Shown here piece after piece: positions 45,415 to 53,009 of a stretch of DNA of 64,000 nucleotides. Source of the stretch: Dehalobacter sp. DCM (lineage in GTDB: Bacteria > Bacillota > Desulfitobacteriia > Desulfitobacteriales > Syntrophobotulaceae); contig NZ_CP092282.1 in the NCBI RefSeq assembly GCF_024972775.1, positions 3,279,001 through 3,343,000 of the forward strand, written 5' to 3'. Below the pieces are notes generated by a model. That model made no database searches, was not told the DNA's origin, and saw only the letters and a list, made by a program, of their open reading frames with translations. Each line of letters starts with the position of its first letter. The first letter of the stretch is position 1. The position numbers and the translations under genes were made by a program.

Positions 45415-45837
45415 CTACTCAATAATTAAATCTTCGGATTTAAAATTACTATAGTACCTTCCACTTTGCGCAGTAAACTTTAATACACAATAATCCGGAT
45501 CGGTAACTCCTCCGGGATAGTATAATTCGTCTCCATCACGCCATATCATCTCTTTTGATTCACTGTCCTCCAATACTTCCATTGTCCCTTTAAGCATTAT
45601 TCCTCTGAAAAATCTCTTATCATAAAAATAAACACAGGCCTTTGGATTATCCAAATATTGTTTTACCCTCATTGACGATGTATTGGTTGTTAAGTATATG
45701 TACTTAATTCCTTCTCTCTTCCTTGGCGGTAACATTGCTTTCGAATTAGGAAATCCATCATTATCAACTGAACTAATAATTGAAACGCTCACTTTGTCAA
45801 TCAGATTACCTATTGTTTTTTCCGTATCCCTCATCAT
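45415..45837 (-). CDS. Pyridoxamine 5'-phosphate oxidase-family protein (cassette Y, attI-proximal copy)
   Basis: Second copy of the 40233-40655 gene with the same protein sequence. It occupies the second position after attI. The matching stretch runs from TAACG at about 45274 to GTATAACG at about 45941, exactly one cassette. Confidence 0.85.
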   Translation of the reverse strand: MMRDTEKTIGNLIDKVSVSIISSVDNDGFPNSKAMLPPRKREGIKYIYLTTNTSSMRVKQYLDNPKACVYFYDKRFFRGIMLKGTMEVLEDSESKEMIWRDGDELYYPGGVTDPDYCVLKFTAQSGRYYSNFKSEDLIIE

Positions 45838-45933
45838 CGGTAGCACTCCCTTTCAGAACGTTTTTCTACCCCAAAAACCACTATTACCTATTCCGTTCCG
45901 CGCCAGGACGGCGCGGCCTTTGCACAACCTGTC

Positions 45934-46008
45934 GTATAACGTCCCGCGAATTGCCGAAGCGTCATACTACTTTCATATATTCTAAGTTTTGGCAATTCGC
46001 TGTTATAC
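45934..46008 (-). repeat. attC 28 (3' end of cassette X, attI-proximal copy)
   Basis: Core GTATAAC ... GTTATAC. Matches attC 17 from TATAACG rightward. Confidence 0.92.
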
Positions 46009-46139
46009 GAAGGCCGGCAAATTCCCGCATGCAAAATATACGAGTTATTTTTACTTACAAATAATCAGTCTATCTATAATTTGCATGTATTATTTGAATT
46101 TCTATTATGGGAAGTGATGGAATATACTTCTCTTGCAGC

Positions 46140-46553
46140 TTAGTCCCACCATACCGAAAATACCGAAAAACCTTCTTTTAGTAGAGGTGCTACCTTTGGC
46201 TCTCCGAATTGATAACCTTCACCAATATCACTAGGCTGTAAATCAGATATGAAGTTAGATACTTCTTCAATACTCAGATTTGATAAGATATATACTCGTT
46301 CCGAAAATGGCCAATAATCTTCTTCAACCTCATATATTTCTACTAATATGTCCTGTACGCAATCTTTGTCTCTTAAAGTCATGAGCACGCTATAAAACTT
46401 TTCAATGCCCGGGTGATCTAATAAATTACATCCAATAGAGCTTTCATCAGTATTTCCTTCAAAAAAATCTTCTAAAGATACAACTGGTAATGAGTGAGAT
46501 GGTTCAGGTATTAATTTTTGCGTATTTATTTTTCTAATCAGGTCATCTCTCAT
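46140..46553 (-). CDS. Cassette X protein, unknown (first cassette after attI)
   Basis: Second copy of the 137-residue protein at 38136-38549. The copies diverge on the right at GTATAACGT, where this one meets the attI-like site and the other meets attC 18. Being first after attI, it should be the best expressed cassette if the candidate Pc promoter works. Confidence 0.68.
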   Translation of the reverse strand: MRDDLIRKINTQKLIPEPSHSLPVVSLEDFFEGNTDESSIGCNLLDHPGIEKFYSVLMTLRDKDCVQDILVEIYEVEEDYWPFSERVYILSNLSIEEVSNFISDLQPSDIGEGYQFGEPKVAPLLKEGFSVFSVWWD

Positions 46554-46589
46554 AAAACTTCCTACCTCCCTATTTTGACCCAGGCTTTA

Positions 46590-46625
46590 GTATAACGTCG
46601 TATAAACGCATATTTTTTGCGGTTT
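46590..46625 (-). other. attI-like recombination site
   Basis: Cassette X starts (minus strand) at ACG-TTATAC, the same core as at attC junctions. Beyond it the sequence is not an attC: there is no L-type palindrome, only GTTTATACGAC and an imperfect AAACGCA/TGCGGTTT repeat. Single-core sites beside the integrase are the definition of attI. The outer limit is unknown. Confidence 0.65.
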
Positions 46626-46661
46626 AAGTCCTAATTCTGGAGTATAGCCGCATGTGTTGCG

Positions 46662-46689
46662 GTTATATTGCTTTTAGCAGAAAGTTCAA
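46662..46689 (-). promoter_or_regulatory. Candidate Pc promoter driving the array
   Basis: On the minus strand: TTGAAC, 16 bp, TATAAC. It lies between the integrase stop and the attI-like site and points into cassette X. The spacing is slightly short, as in several natural integron Pc variants. Confidence 0.5.
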
Positions 46690-46710
46690 TTCGCAATTGT
46701 TTTTAAATGT

Positions 46711-47796
46711 CTACAAATCCATGGTGTCAATCGGGCTGTGGATTTTGGCAAGATCTTTTTTGCTGACGTGGGTATAAATTTCGGTTGTTTTTGAGTTTTT
46801 ATGGCCTAGAAGTTCCTGTATATATCGTAAATCGGTGCCACCTTCAAGAAGGTGCGTCGCGAAAGAATGCCTTAAGGAATGTACCGATACATCCTTTTTT
46901 ATATTCGCTTTCAGACATGCGGCCTTAAAGATATTCTGAACTGTCCGCTCCGATATGTGGCTCCCTTCCTGCTCGCCTTTGAAGAGCCATTCTGAGACTT
47001 TATATTGACTCACATATTTTCTTAAGATATTTAACGTCGATTGCGAAAGAATGGAATAACGGTCTTTTTTCCCCTTTGCTTGTCTAATATGGATGAGCAT
47101 TCTGTCTTTATCGATATCGTTCACTTGCAGGTTGATAACTTCACTTACCCTTAATCCAGCTGAATAAATAAGAAATAAAATGGCACGATGTTTAATATTA
47201 GATACCGTAATGAGGATTTCTCTAACTTCTTCCTGGCTTAATACATCTGGAAGCTTTTCCTCCTTTTTGGGGCGAGGTAAATTATAGTTGATGTCACTTC
47301 TTTCTAATACTGTAAACAACAAAAATTTGATCGCGCTTACTACCTGATTAACGTAGGAGTGGGAACGTTTTTTATCTGCTAGTACATACAAGAGATATGT
47401 TTGAATAGTCTCAGTAGTTATTGCGCTCAATTCTTTCGGTGTAAACATTAAAAACTGGTTGATATGGCTAAGATAGCTTCTTCTTGTTTTAAGACTATAG
47501 CCCTTTAGGATAAGTCTTTCTTCCATTTTCCCTTGGATCTTCATGATACTTTCGGTTTTTGACTTTATCGAATTCAACCATGCTTTAGTGATCGGATCCA
47601 AAACTAAATCGCCGTTAAAGACTCGAAAAAGAGATGATAGCGTGTCTTCTGACCTGGCTAAGATCCAGCATTTTTTCCCTTGATCCCATGTTCGTCCCTT
47701 TATTGTTTTAATTTTTTCGACACGTTCTGCCGTATAGTCAAACATCACTAAGAGCTCCGTTTGATTTATTGGATTAATTTTAACCCAGACAGCCAT
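46711..47796 (-). CDS. Tyrosine recombinase, candidate non-canonical integron integrase
   Basis: 361 residues from ATG 47796, eight bases after GGAGG. Counting from the in-frame ATG two codons upstream, the catalytic set is R218 (AGLRVSE), K in the GKKDR region, H308 and R311 (HSLRHSF), H334 (LLGHKN), Y343 (EIYTHV). The tail SPIDTMDL resembles IntI SPLDxLxx. The roughly 35-residue IntI-specific insert before HxLRH is absent. About 85 extra N-terminal residues include GRTWDQGKKCWIL, similar to the HARP-type GRxWD..KKxW motif. It is transcribed in the same direction as the cassettes, as in reversed integrons such as Treponema denticola. XerC/D-like phage or transposon integrases are the alternative. 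Confidence 0.85.
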   Translation of the reverse strand: MAVWVKINPINQTELLVMFDYTAERVEKIKTIKGRTWDQGKKCWILARSEDTLSSLFRVFNGDLVLDPITKAWLNSIKSKTESIMKIQGKMEERLILKGYSLKTRRSYLSHINQFLMFTPKELSAITTETIQTYLLYVLADKKRSHSYVNQVVSAIKFLLFTVLERSDINYNLPRPKKEEKLPDVLSQEEVREILITVSNIKHRAILFLIYSAGLRVSEVINLQVNDIDKDRMLIHIRQAKGKKDRYSILSQSTLNILRKYVSQYKVSEWLFKGEQEGSHISERTVQNIFKAACLKANIKKDVSVHSLRHSFATHLLEGGTDLRYIQELLGHKNSKTTEIYTHVSKKDLAKIHSPIDTMDL

Positions 47797-47914
47797 TTTC
47801 ATCCCTCCGATATAAGAGGCTATTCCCCAAAAATCACATTTCTAATTATTCCCACTAAGAGGAGAGTCGTCTGGTGGTTTATAGCGGAGTTATTTAGGAT
47901 GATAGAAAATATAT

Positions 47915-47981
47915 ACAGACAAACAGACAAATAGATAAACAGATAATTAGATAAACAGTAAACAGATAAACAAATCAATAA
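47915..47981. repeat. Imperfect tandem words (AGATAAAC)
   Basis: Repeats of ACAGACAA, ATAGATAA and ACAGATAA upstream of the integrase. The whole 47803-48248 gap has no gene; its right part (48181-48268) repeats GGTTAATTAGC/ACCGGTTAA-type words. Confidence 0.6.
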
Positions 47982-48248
47982 GTATAAGATAGATAATTGA
48001 TGATTAACATGATTAATACAATAAAAAGACTATATCTTAATTCCACATTTTTACTTATTTTCCTCTAAAAAATATCAATTATTTGCCAATAAAGAACAAA
48101 ATAACCAGATCGTTATGATTACGGCTGGTTATTGGAGGAGTATTATATTCAAGTCTGCAATATTTCCTTTTTGGGCAATTTATCGGTTACCTAGGTTAAT
48201 TAGCAGTTACCTACCGTTTAATTTCGGCTAATTACCGGTTAACTTGGA

Positions 48249-48809
48249 CTAATTACCAGTTACTTGCCTGTTATCTTCCTTCAGTGTAAACAGCCAGGAA
48301 CAGCTGCAAGATTCGTCGGTGACATCGGGGAAGCAGCTCAAACAGGTACATGCAATACGTGGATCAATGACTTTGGCAAATCCATCATACTCAAGGAATC
48401 CAACGGGTTTGCATGGATGGTAAGCCAGATTTTTACGGCTTCTGGCCGTTTGAACCCGACAGTCCAGTATCCGATATGTCAAGGTATTGCCGTCGATCAC
48501 GATTTCACTGGGGTTGATGTGCGCAGCGAATCGTAAGCGTAACGCCTGGGCTAAACCTTCCAGCCCGGCCTGTTCAGGAAGCTTGAGAAATTCTTTTAGT
48601 CGCTTGGCTTCAATCGCTGTATAACGCTTCCATGCTTCGCCGTCATGATACATTGCTTCATCCATACCGAATTTGCGCTCGACCGACTGGAACCATACCC
48701 CGTCTAATGCGGTCCAGTTCTTGGCGTAAATTCCGATCAGTTCGATCAATTCTTCCTTTGACATGGCGTTCATCATTTCATTGTCTATCATTTCTTCCTC
48801 CGAATTCAT
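48249..48809 (-). CDS. DUF6125-like protein
   Basis: 186 residues: WTALDGVWFQSVERKFGMDEAMYHDGEAWKRYTAIEAKRLKEFL, then a Cys-rich end DPRIACTCLSCFPDVTDESCSCSWLF. The pattern matches DUF6125 proteins of anaerobic Clostridia; the Cys cluster may bind a metal. Not a cassette: no attC around it, and its base composition is like the chromosome. Confidence 0.7.
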   Translation of the reverse strand: MNSEEEMIDNEMMNAMSKEELIELIGIYAKNWTALDGVWFQSVERKFGMDEAMYHDGEAWKRYTAIEAKRLKEFLKLPEQAGLEGLAQALRLRFAAHINPSEIVIDGNTLTYRILDCRVQTARSRKNLAYHPCKPVGFLEYDGFAKVIDPRIACTCLSCFPDVTDESCSCSWLFTLKEDNRQVTGN

Positions 48810-48968
48810 AAACCCTTCTTTTAAGAGCGCTCTCTACGTATCAGTTACTATTACTCGGGCAATTAAACTTCTAAAAACCACGTTCATAGTTTCCTATAAA
48901 ATAACGTGTAATGGTCAAACCATTTAGACAAATAATCACCGCACATCGCTAATTTATCACATTGATTG

Positions 48969-49096
48969 CGTTCATCTGTTCATTATAGTCATTATATTCA
49001 TCGTATTCAGATCGAATGTATCTGTTTATCGTGTTCATCGTGTTTACCGTGTTCATCGTGTTTACCGTGTTTACCGTGTTCATCTGTTTAGCGTAT
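48969..49096. repeat. Tandem CGTGTTTAC/CGTGTTCAT words
   Basis: Alternating GTGTTCATC and GTGTTTACC units between the DUF6125-like gene and addB. An ORF across it would encode repeated VFIVFTVF and is not believable. Otherwise 48810-49133 holds nothing evident. Confidence 0.7.
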
Positions 49097-49133
49097 TCAG
49101 CCCCCTACGGCCATGCTCATGATACGTGCCGTG

Positions 49134-52100
49134 TTATTGTCCGCCGAGAAGTCCCCAGACTTCCTCATCCTTTTTGTCCGTCAGCAGGCGAAAAGTGTTT
49201 TCTTTCCGTGACGGATCAAATTGGCAGACGGCCGCATAGCTGCAGTATTTGCAGGATGTTGTCCCCTTTTTCTTATAGGGACTGATGGCGACATTGCCGC
49301 TCATAATTTCTTCACATAAACCCTGCAGCAGATTCTTGACATAGCGTCGCAATATCTGGAATTGTTCCAGGGATGCCGCGGAAGATTTCCCCAGGCTGTC
49401 ATCCTTGTTGATTCGGGCGGGAATAATTAATGAGGAACCGTCGATTGTCCGGTCCATTTCCTTGATCAGTTTGACATCCGCCAAGAGCAGGCCTTTCATT
49501 TTCAACTGCTTCATAATTTTTTGTTCGATCTCAGTTTCCGACAGCTTGCCGTTACTTTTAACAAAGGGATCATCGATTTGGAAATAGAGGATTCCGCCGG
49601 GAAGCACGGGCTGTTCAAGCGCCAATGCCTGGTTTTCCCACAAGGCATCCAGATAGGTAATCAGTTGGATCTGAAGCCCGTAATACACGTCGGCCAGTTT
49701 AAAATCTTTATTGCCGGATTTATAATCGACGATTCGGAGATAGGTGCCCTCTTCCGTCTTGAGCGCGTCGACCCGGTCGATCCGGCCCACGAGATGGACC
49801 TCCTGTCCTGAACCCAGTTCAATAACGATGGGCGGGAACTTCTCCCCTTCCCCGAACCCCAATTCATAGCCGAGGGGTTCGAATCCGCTGCGTCGCAAAT
49901 GTTCCACGATCATCCAGACAGCCCGCGTGATCACGCGTTTTAATCTTCCGGCCAGCGCGGCGTAGCGTTTGGATGCGGCCAGACCGGAACCCTGCATGGA
50001 ATTCAGCATGACATCGACGATGAGCGTTACCTGCTCCCTGCACCAGTCTCTCTCCATATCCCGCCACAGCAAATTTCCTTCGGCAGCTTGCCGTGAAAAC
50101 GTTTCGATAACAGCATGCATAAATGTCCCAACATCCGGCGCACGGAATTGAAATAGTCTTCTTTCCTTGGCCTTAAGACCGTATTGCAGATAGAAGGCGA
50201 ACTGACAGGATGTATATTTCTCCAGCCGGGATACGCTGGCATAGGCGGTCTCACCATACAATGCCCTGATCTTTTCCGGACTTACCGGATTGGCAAGGTT
50301 CCGGATAAAAAACGCATCGTGAACTGCCCGACATTGGGCTTGCCACTCTGTCTTTTCTTCATACCAGCGGTAAACGTCCTGCCACCAGGGTTCGATTGCT
50401 TGCCCCTCCGCCTTGAGTCGGAAGGCCGCCACCATCTGCCGAAAAGCCGGGGACTGACCGGCAAGGCTATCCAAGCCTGTTCCCGTTTGCAGGAGATTAC
50501 TCTCCTGTTTGATCTGAGGAAAAAGTTTTCGCAGGCGATAGATGATCATCGAAGGCCGTAAGCTTTTTCCTTCCTGGTCGGCGATGGGCCAGCTCAGCCG
50601 CAGATAGTGTGACGCTGTGGTCAACGCACGATAAACGAGGTATTGTTCATTAAAGGCTTGGGATTGGGTATCATTGGCAAGTTCAATACCCAAGCGATTC
50701 AATGAGGCTCTGTCCTGATCGGAAATAATCCCTTCCGCTAAAGCGGCGGCAGGAAATACGCCGTCGTTGACGCCCAGGATCAAGAGGGCTTTGAGGTCGT
50801 GGCTGCGGAAACGCTCGATGCTTCCAATCAAGACTTGATCCAGCGACGCCGGGATAATTCCGATGGTGTATTCAGCCAAGCCGATCGTTAAGGTATCGGC
50901 AAATTTTTCCAAAGTTAGGGCGTCATCGCCCATGACTTCCACTGTCTGGTCCAGGACATGCATCACAATGTTCCATACCTGGCTATATTCGTTGGCCAGC
51001 TCGAGCAGTCCGTTATCCTTAAAATACTGCTGATAGGCTTCGATTCTCTCGGGCACCCCGATCCCGCACAGAAAGTCATACAGCGCCTCGCCGATTTCCG
51101 AAGTTAGCCTTCTGTTCTTCGTCTTCTGACGAAAAGCAAGCAGCGGCCGGATGATTTCATTCCGGATTCGATTAATTTCCGCCAGTTCCTGAGCCCGTTC
51201 AGCACGCGCGCTGTCCGCCAGATTCTCTTCCGGGATCATTTCCGGAATCATTTCCCACTCGGCGCTCATTGTCCAACGATTGCCTCGAATACCGCAGGCT
51301 AAAACATAATTTTCGATGTGATCGATATCTTCCTGTTCTAAGCCGGTGAGTCCGGTCTTCAGATAGCGAAAGACGGCTTCATACGACCAGTTCTCACTGA
51401 AAATATCCAGCATCGCCAGAATCATCCGCACCAAGGGGTGATCGGTGATCGCTGTTTTCTTATCCAGGAAATACGGAATCCCATATTCGCTGAATACCGT
51501 TTCAATCAACCCTTCGTAAGCCGTGAGGTTTCTGCTGAGCACGGCAATATCACGAAAACGCAGACCACCGTCCCGGCACAGCCGGACGATTTCTCCGGCA
51601 GCAGCCTCGATCTCGGCATAGGGATTAACGGATGCTAATAGGGAAATATCCTTTGTCGGCGGTTCAAAAACGGGATACGGATATGCCGAATAATACCGTT
51701 CCAAGTGGGATAGTTCCAGACTGTCCTGAAACCTCGGCAAGGAGGATGTATTCAAGTTTACCGCCGGTTCAAGGGTACAGCCGTACTCTTGAACCAAGTT
51801 CACCAGCTTGCGGTAGGCCCCTTTTACCTCGGCAAAGACATCGGTTCCGCGCATCTGTGCCGATGTAAGCGATTCTGTGCACAGCGTGATATTGACCTTC
51901 TCGGCCTGGGTGAGAAGCTTGGCAATGATCAGATATTCCTGGGGGGTAAATCCGGCAAACCCATCGATCCAAATCTCTGCCCCGCGAAACAGATCCGTGT
52001 CCACCATCTTAGAAGCCGCCAGGGTTAAATCATCATCGCTGTCCCGATAACGATCCCGGATTGTTTCCTCGAATCCCGCATAAATTGTACGGATTTCCTT

Positions 52101-52574
52101 CAGTTTATCTTTAAGCGGATCGGTATCAGCTAAAGCACCTTCGGCTTTCTGCAGATCTTCCGGTCCGATATGGTAACGTTTCAGTTCCGTCATTAAAGCC
52201 GATAGCGTGCTAACAAACCCTTTACGGTCTGCGGAATGAGCAAAGACCGTCAGTTCGTCTTTCAAGGCGGCTAAAATTCGAAACAGGATCATTGATTTCC
52301 CTGCGGAGTGAATATGAGGAAAGGCAATCCCCCCGGCTTCATTAAACACTCTGAAAGCCAGCCGACGAAAGCTTAATACCTCGACCTCCAGGATCCCGCC
52401 CGTCTCCAGAACGGCGATCAGATCCTTTTCCGCCTGAAGGGTATACTGCTCAGGCACAAGCAAAATCAATGGTTTCCCTGTTGCCTTTCTTTTGATCTGT
52501 TCTTTGATGGCATGCAGACAATAATAAGATTTTCCGCTGCCAGCACGCCCGAAGATTACTTTTAAACTCATCAT
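49134..52574 (-). CDS. addB: Helicase-nuclease AddAB, AddB subunit
   Basis: 1146 residues, as expected for AddB. Walker A FGRAGSGKS at the N-terminus, degenerate helicase domains, and a C-terminal nuclease with LRIVDYKSGNKDF. The iron-sulfur cysteines are a distant YTSCQFAFY plus CKYCSYAAVC near the end. Overlaps the YaiI/YqxD gene by ATGA. Its partner addA is at 6466-10326. Confidence 0.95.
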   Translation of the reverse strand: MMSLKVIFGRAGSGKSYYCLHAIKEQIKRKATGKPLILLVPEQYTLQAEKDLIAVLETGGILEVEVLSFRRLAFRVFNEAGGIAFPHIHSAGKSMILFRILAALKDELTVFAHSADRKGFVSTLSALMTELKRYHIGPEDLQKAEGALADTDPLKDKLKEIRTIYAGFEETIRDRYRDSDDDLTLAASKMVDTDLFRGAEIWIDGFAGFTPQEYLIIAKLLTQAEKVNITLCTESLTSAQMRGTDVFAEVKGAYRKLVNLVQEYGCTLEPAVNLNTSSLPRFQDSLELSHLERYYSAYPYPVFEPPTKDISLLASVNPYAEIEAAAGEIVRLCRDGGLRFRDIAVLSRNLTAYEGLIETVFSEYGIPYFLDKKTAITDHPLVRMILAMLDIFSENWSYEAVFRYLKTGLTGLEQEDIDHIENYVLACGIRGNRWTMSAEWEMIPEMIPEENLADSARAERAQELAEINRIRNEIIRPLLAFRQKTKNRRLTSEIGEALYDFLCGIGVPERIEAYQQYFKDNGLLELANEYSQVWNIVMHVLDQTVEVMGDDALTLEKFADTLTIGLAEYTIGIIPASLDQVLIGSIERFRSHDLKALLILGVNDGVFPAAALAEGIISDQDRASLNRLGIELANDTQSQAFNEQYLVYRALTTASHYLRLSWPIADQEGKSLRPSMIIYRLRKLFPQIKQESNLLQTGTGLDSLAGQSPAFRQMVAAFRLKAEGQAIEPWWQDVYRWYEEKTEWQAQCRAVHDAFFIRNLANPVSPEKIRALYGETAYASVSRLEKYTSCQFAFYLQYGLKAKERRLFQFRAPDVGTFMHAVIETFSRQAAEGNLLWRDMERDWCREQVTLIVDVMLNSMQGSGLAASKRYAALAGRLKRVITRAVWMIVEHLRRSGFEPLGYELGFGEGEKFPPIVIELGSGQEVHLVGRIDRVDALKTEEGTYLRIVDYKSGNKDFKLADVYYGLQIQLITYLDALWENQALALEQPVLPGGILYFQIDDPFVKSNGKLSETEIEQKIMKQLKMKGLLLADVKLIKEMDRTIDGSSLIIPARINKDDSLGKSSAASLEQFQILRRYVKNLLQGLCEEIMSGNVAISPYKKKGTTSCKYCSYAAVCQFDPSRKENTFRLLTDKKDEEVWGLLGGQ

Positions 52575-53008
52575 TTCTCCTCTATAATCCGTACAAACGC
52601 CGCTTCAAAGCGCTCATTGTCTTCCTTTGTCCGTTTTTTTGGGTTGTTGGTTCGTCCGCCGCTGCGCCGCACCTTTTGTCCCAGGAAACGTTCAAATAAG
52701 AGTCTTTCGATGTTGGCATCGGTATAGACCAGCCCGTTTTGGTTAATGGCTCTGGCCCCTTTCCCCAAAACCAGTGCTGCCAGTCCGAAATCCTGGGTCA
52801 CGACGATATCGGTCTTCGCCAATTGCTTCATAATCGCCAAATTCGCACTGTCCCGGCCCTGATCCACCGTAATGACCGTACTGTACCCATCGTTAAGCTC
52901 ATGAGCGGTATCGATGATCATGATGACAGGGATATCCTGACTTTTCGCAATCCGGACAATAATGTCCTTGACCGGGCAGGCATCGGCGTCAACAAGGATC
53001 TTCATCAC
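52571..53008 (-). CDS. YaiI/YqxD family (DUF188) protein
   Basis: 145 residues: ILVDADACPVKDII, DQGRDSANLAIMKQL, DIVVTQDFGLAALVLGKGARAINQNG: PIN-like fold with conserved Asp residues, a putative nuclease with no proven substrate. Located between recQ and addB, so a DNA-metabolism context. Confidence 0.88.
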   Translation of the reverse strand: MMKILVDADACPVKDIIVRIAKSQDIPVIMIIDTAHELNDGYSTVITVDQGRDSANLAIMKQLAKTDIVVTQDFGLAALVLGKGARAINQNGLVYTDANIERLLFERFLGQKVRRSGGRTNNPKKRTKEDNERFEAAFVRIIEEK

Positions 53009-53009
53009 A

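Larger units (their letters stand above)
16497..46596 (-). repeat. Integron-like cassette array, 28 attC sites
   Basis: Twenty-eight attC-type imperfect palindromes, mostly 69-78 bp, alternate with short genes nearly all on the minus strand. Each has R-type cores (left CATATAAC/GTATAAC/GTAGAAC, right GTTATRY/GTTCTAC) and inner L-type arms (CCCGAAG...TTTTGGG). Cassettes are mostly 0.6-1.2 kb; the longest carries SIR2-HerA-KTSC plus an IS. Outside the cores each cassette carries matching terminal inverted arms. Most also have a GC hairpin (CCGCCGC-AGGAC-GCGGCGG type) before the ORF and another (GGCCGAC-AGGAC-GTCGGCC type) after the stop. The array ends at an attI-like site beside a tyrosine recombinase. 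Confidence 0.9.

Noticed and set aside
16497-46596. CRISPR-like regular repeats
   Set aside because: Repeat units are spaced by roughly 0.6-6 kb with full genes between, are palindromic attC sites of varying inner sequence, and no cas genes are present.
46711-47802. Naming the recombinase IntI
   Set aside because: The IntI-specific insert before HxLRH is absent and the N-terminus is extended; only the C-terminal tail and context resemble IntI.
49016-49285. 89-residue hydrophobic ORF on the + strand
   Set aside because: It is the translation of the CGTGTTTACC word repeats and the antisense of addB.
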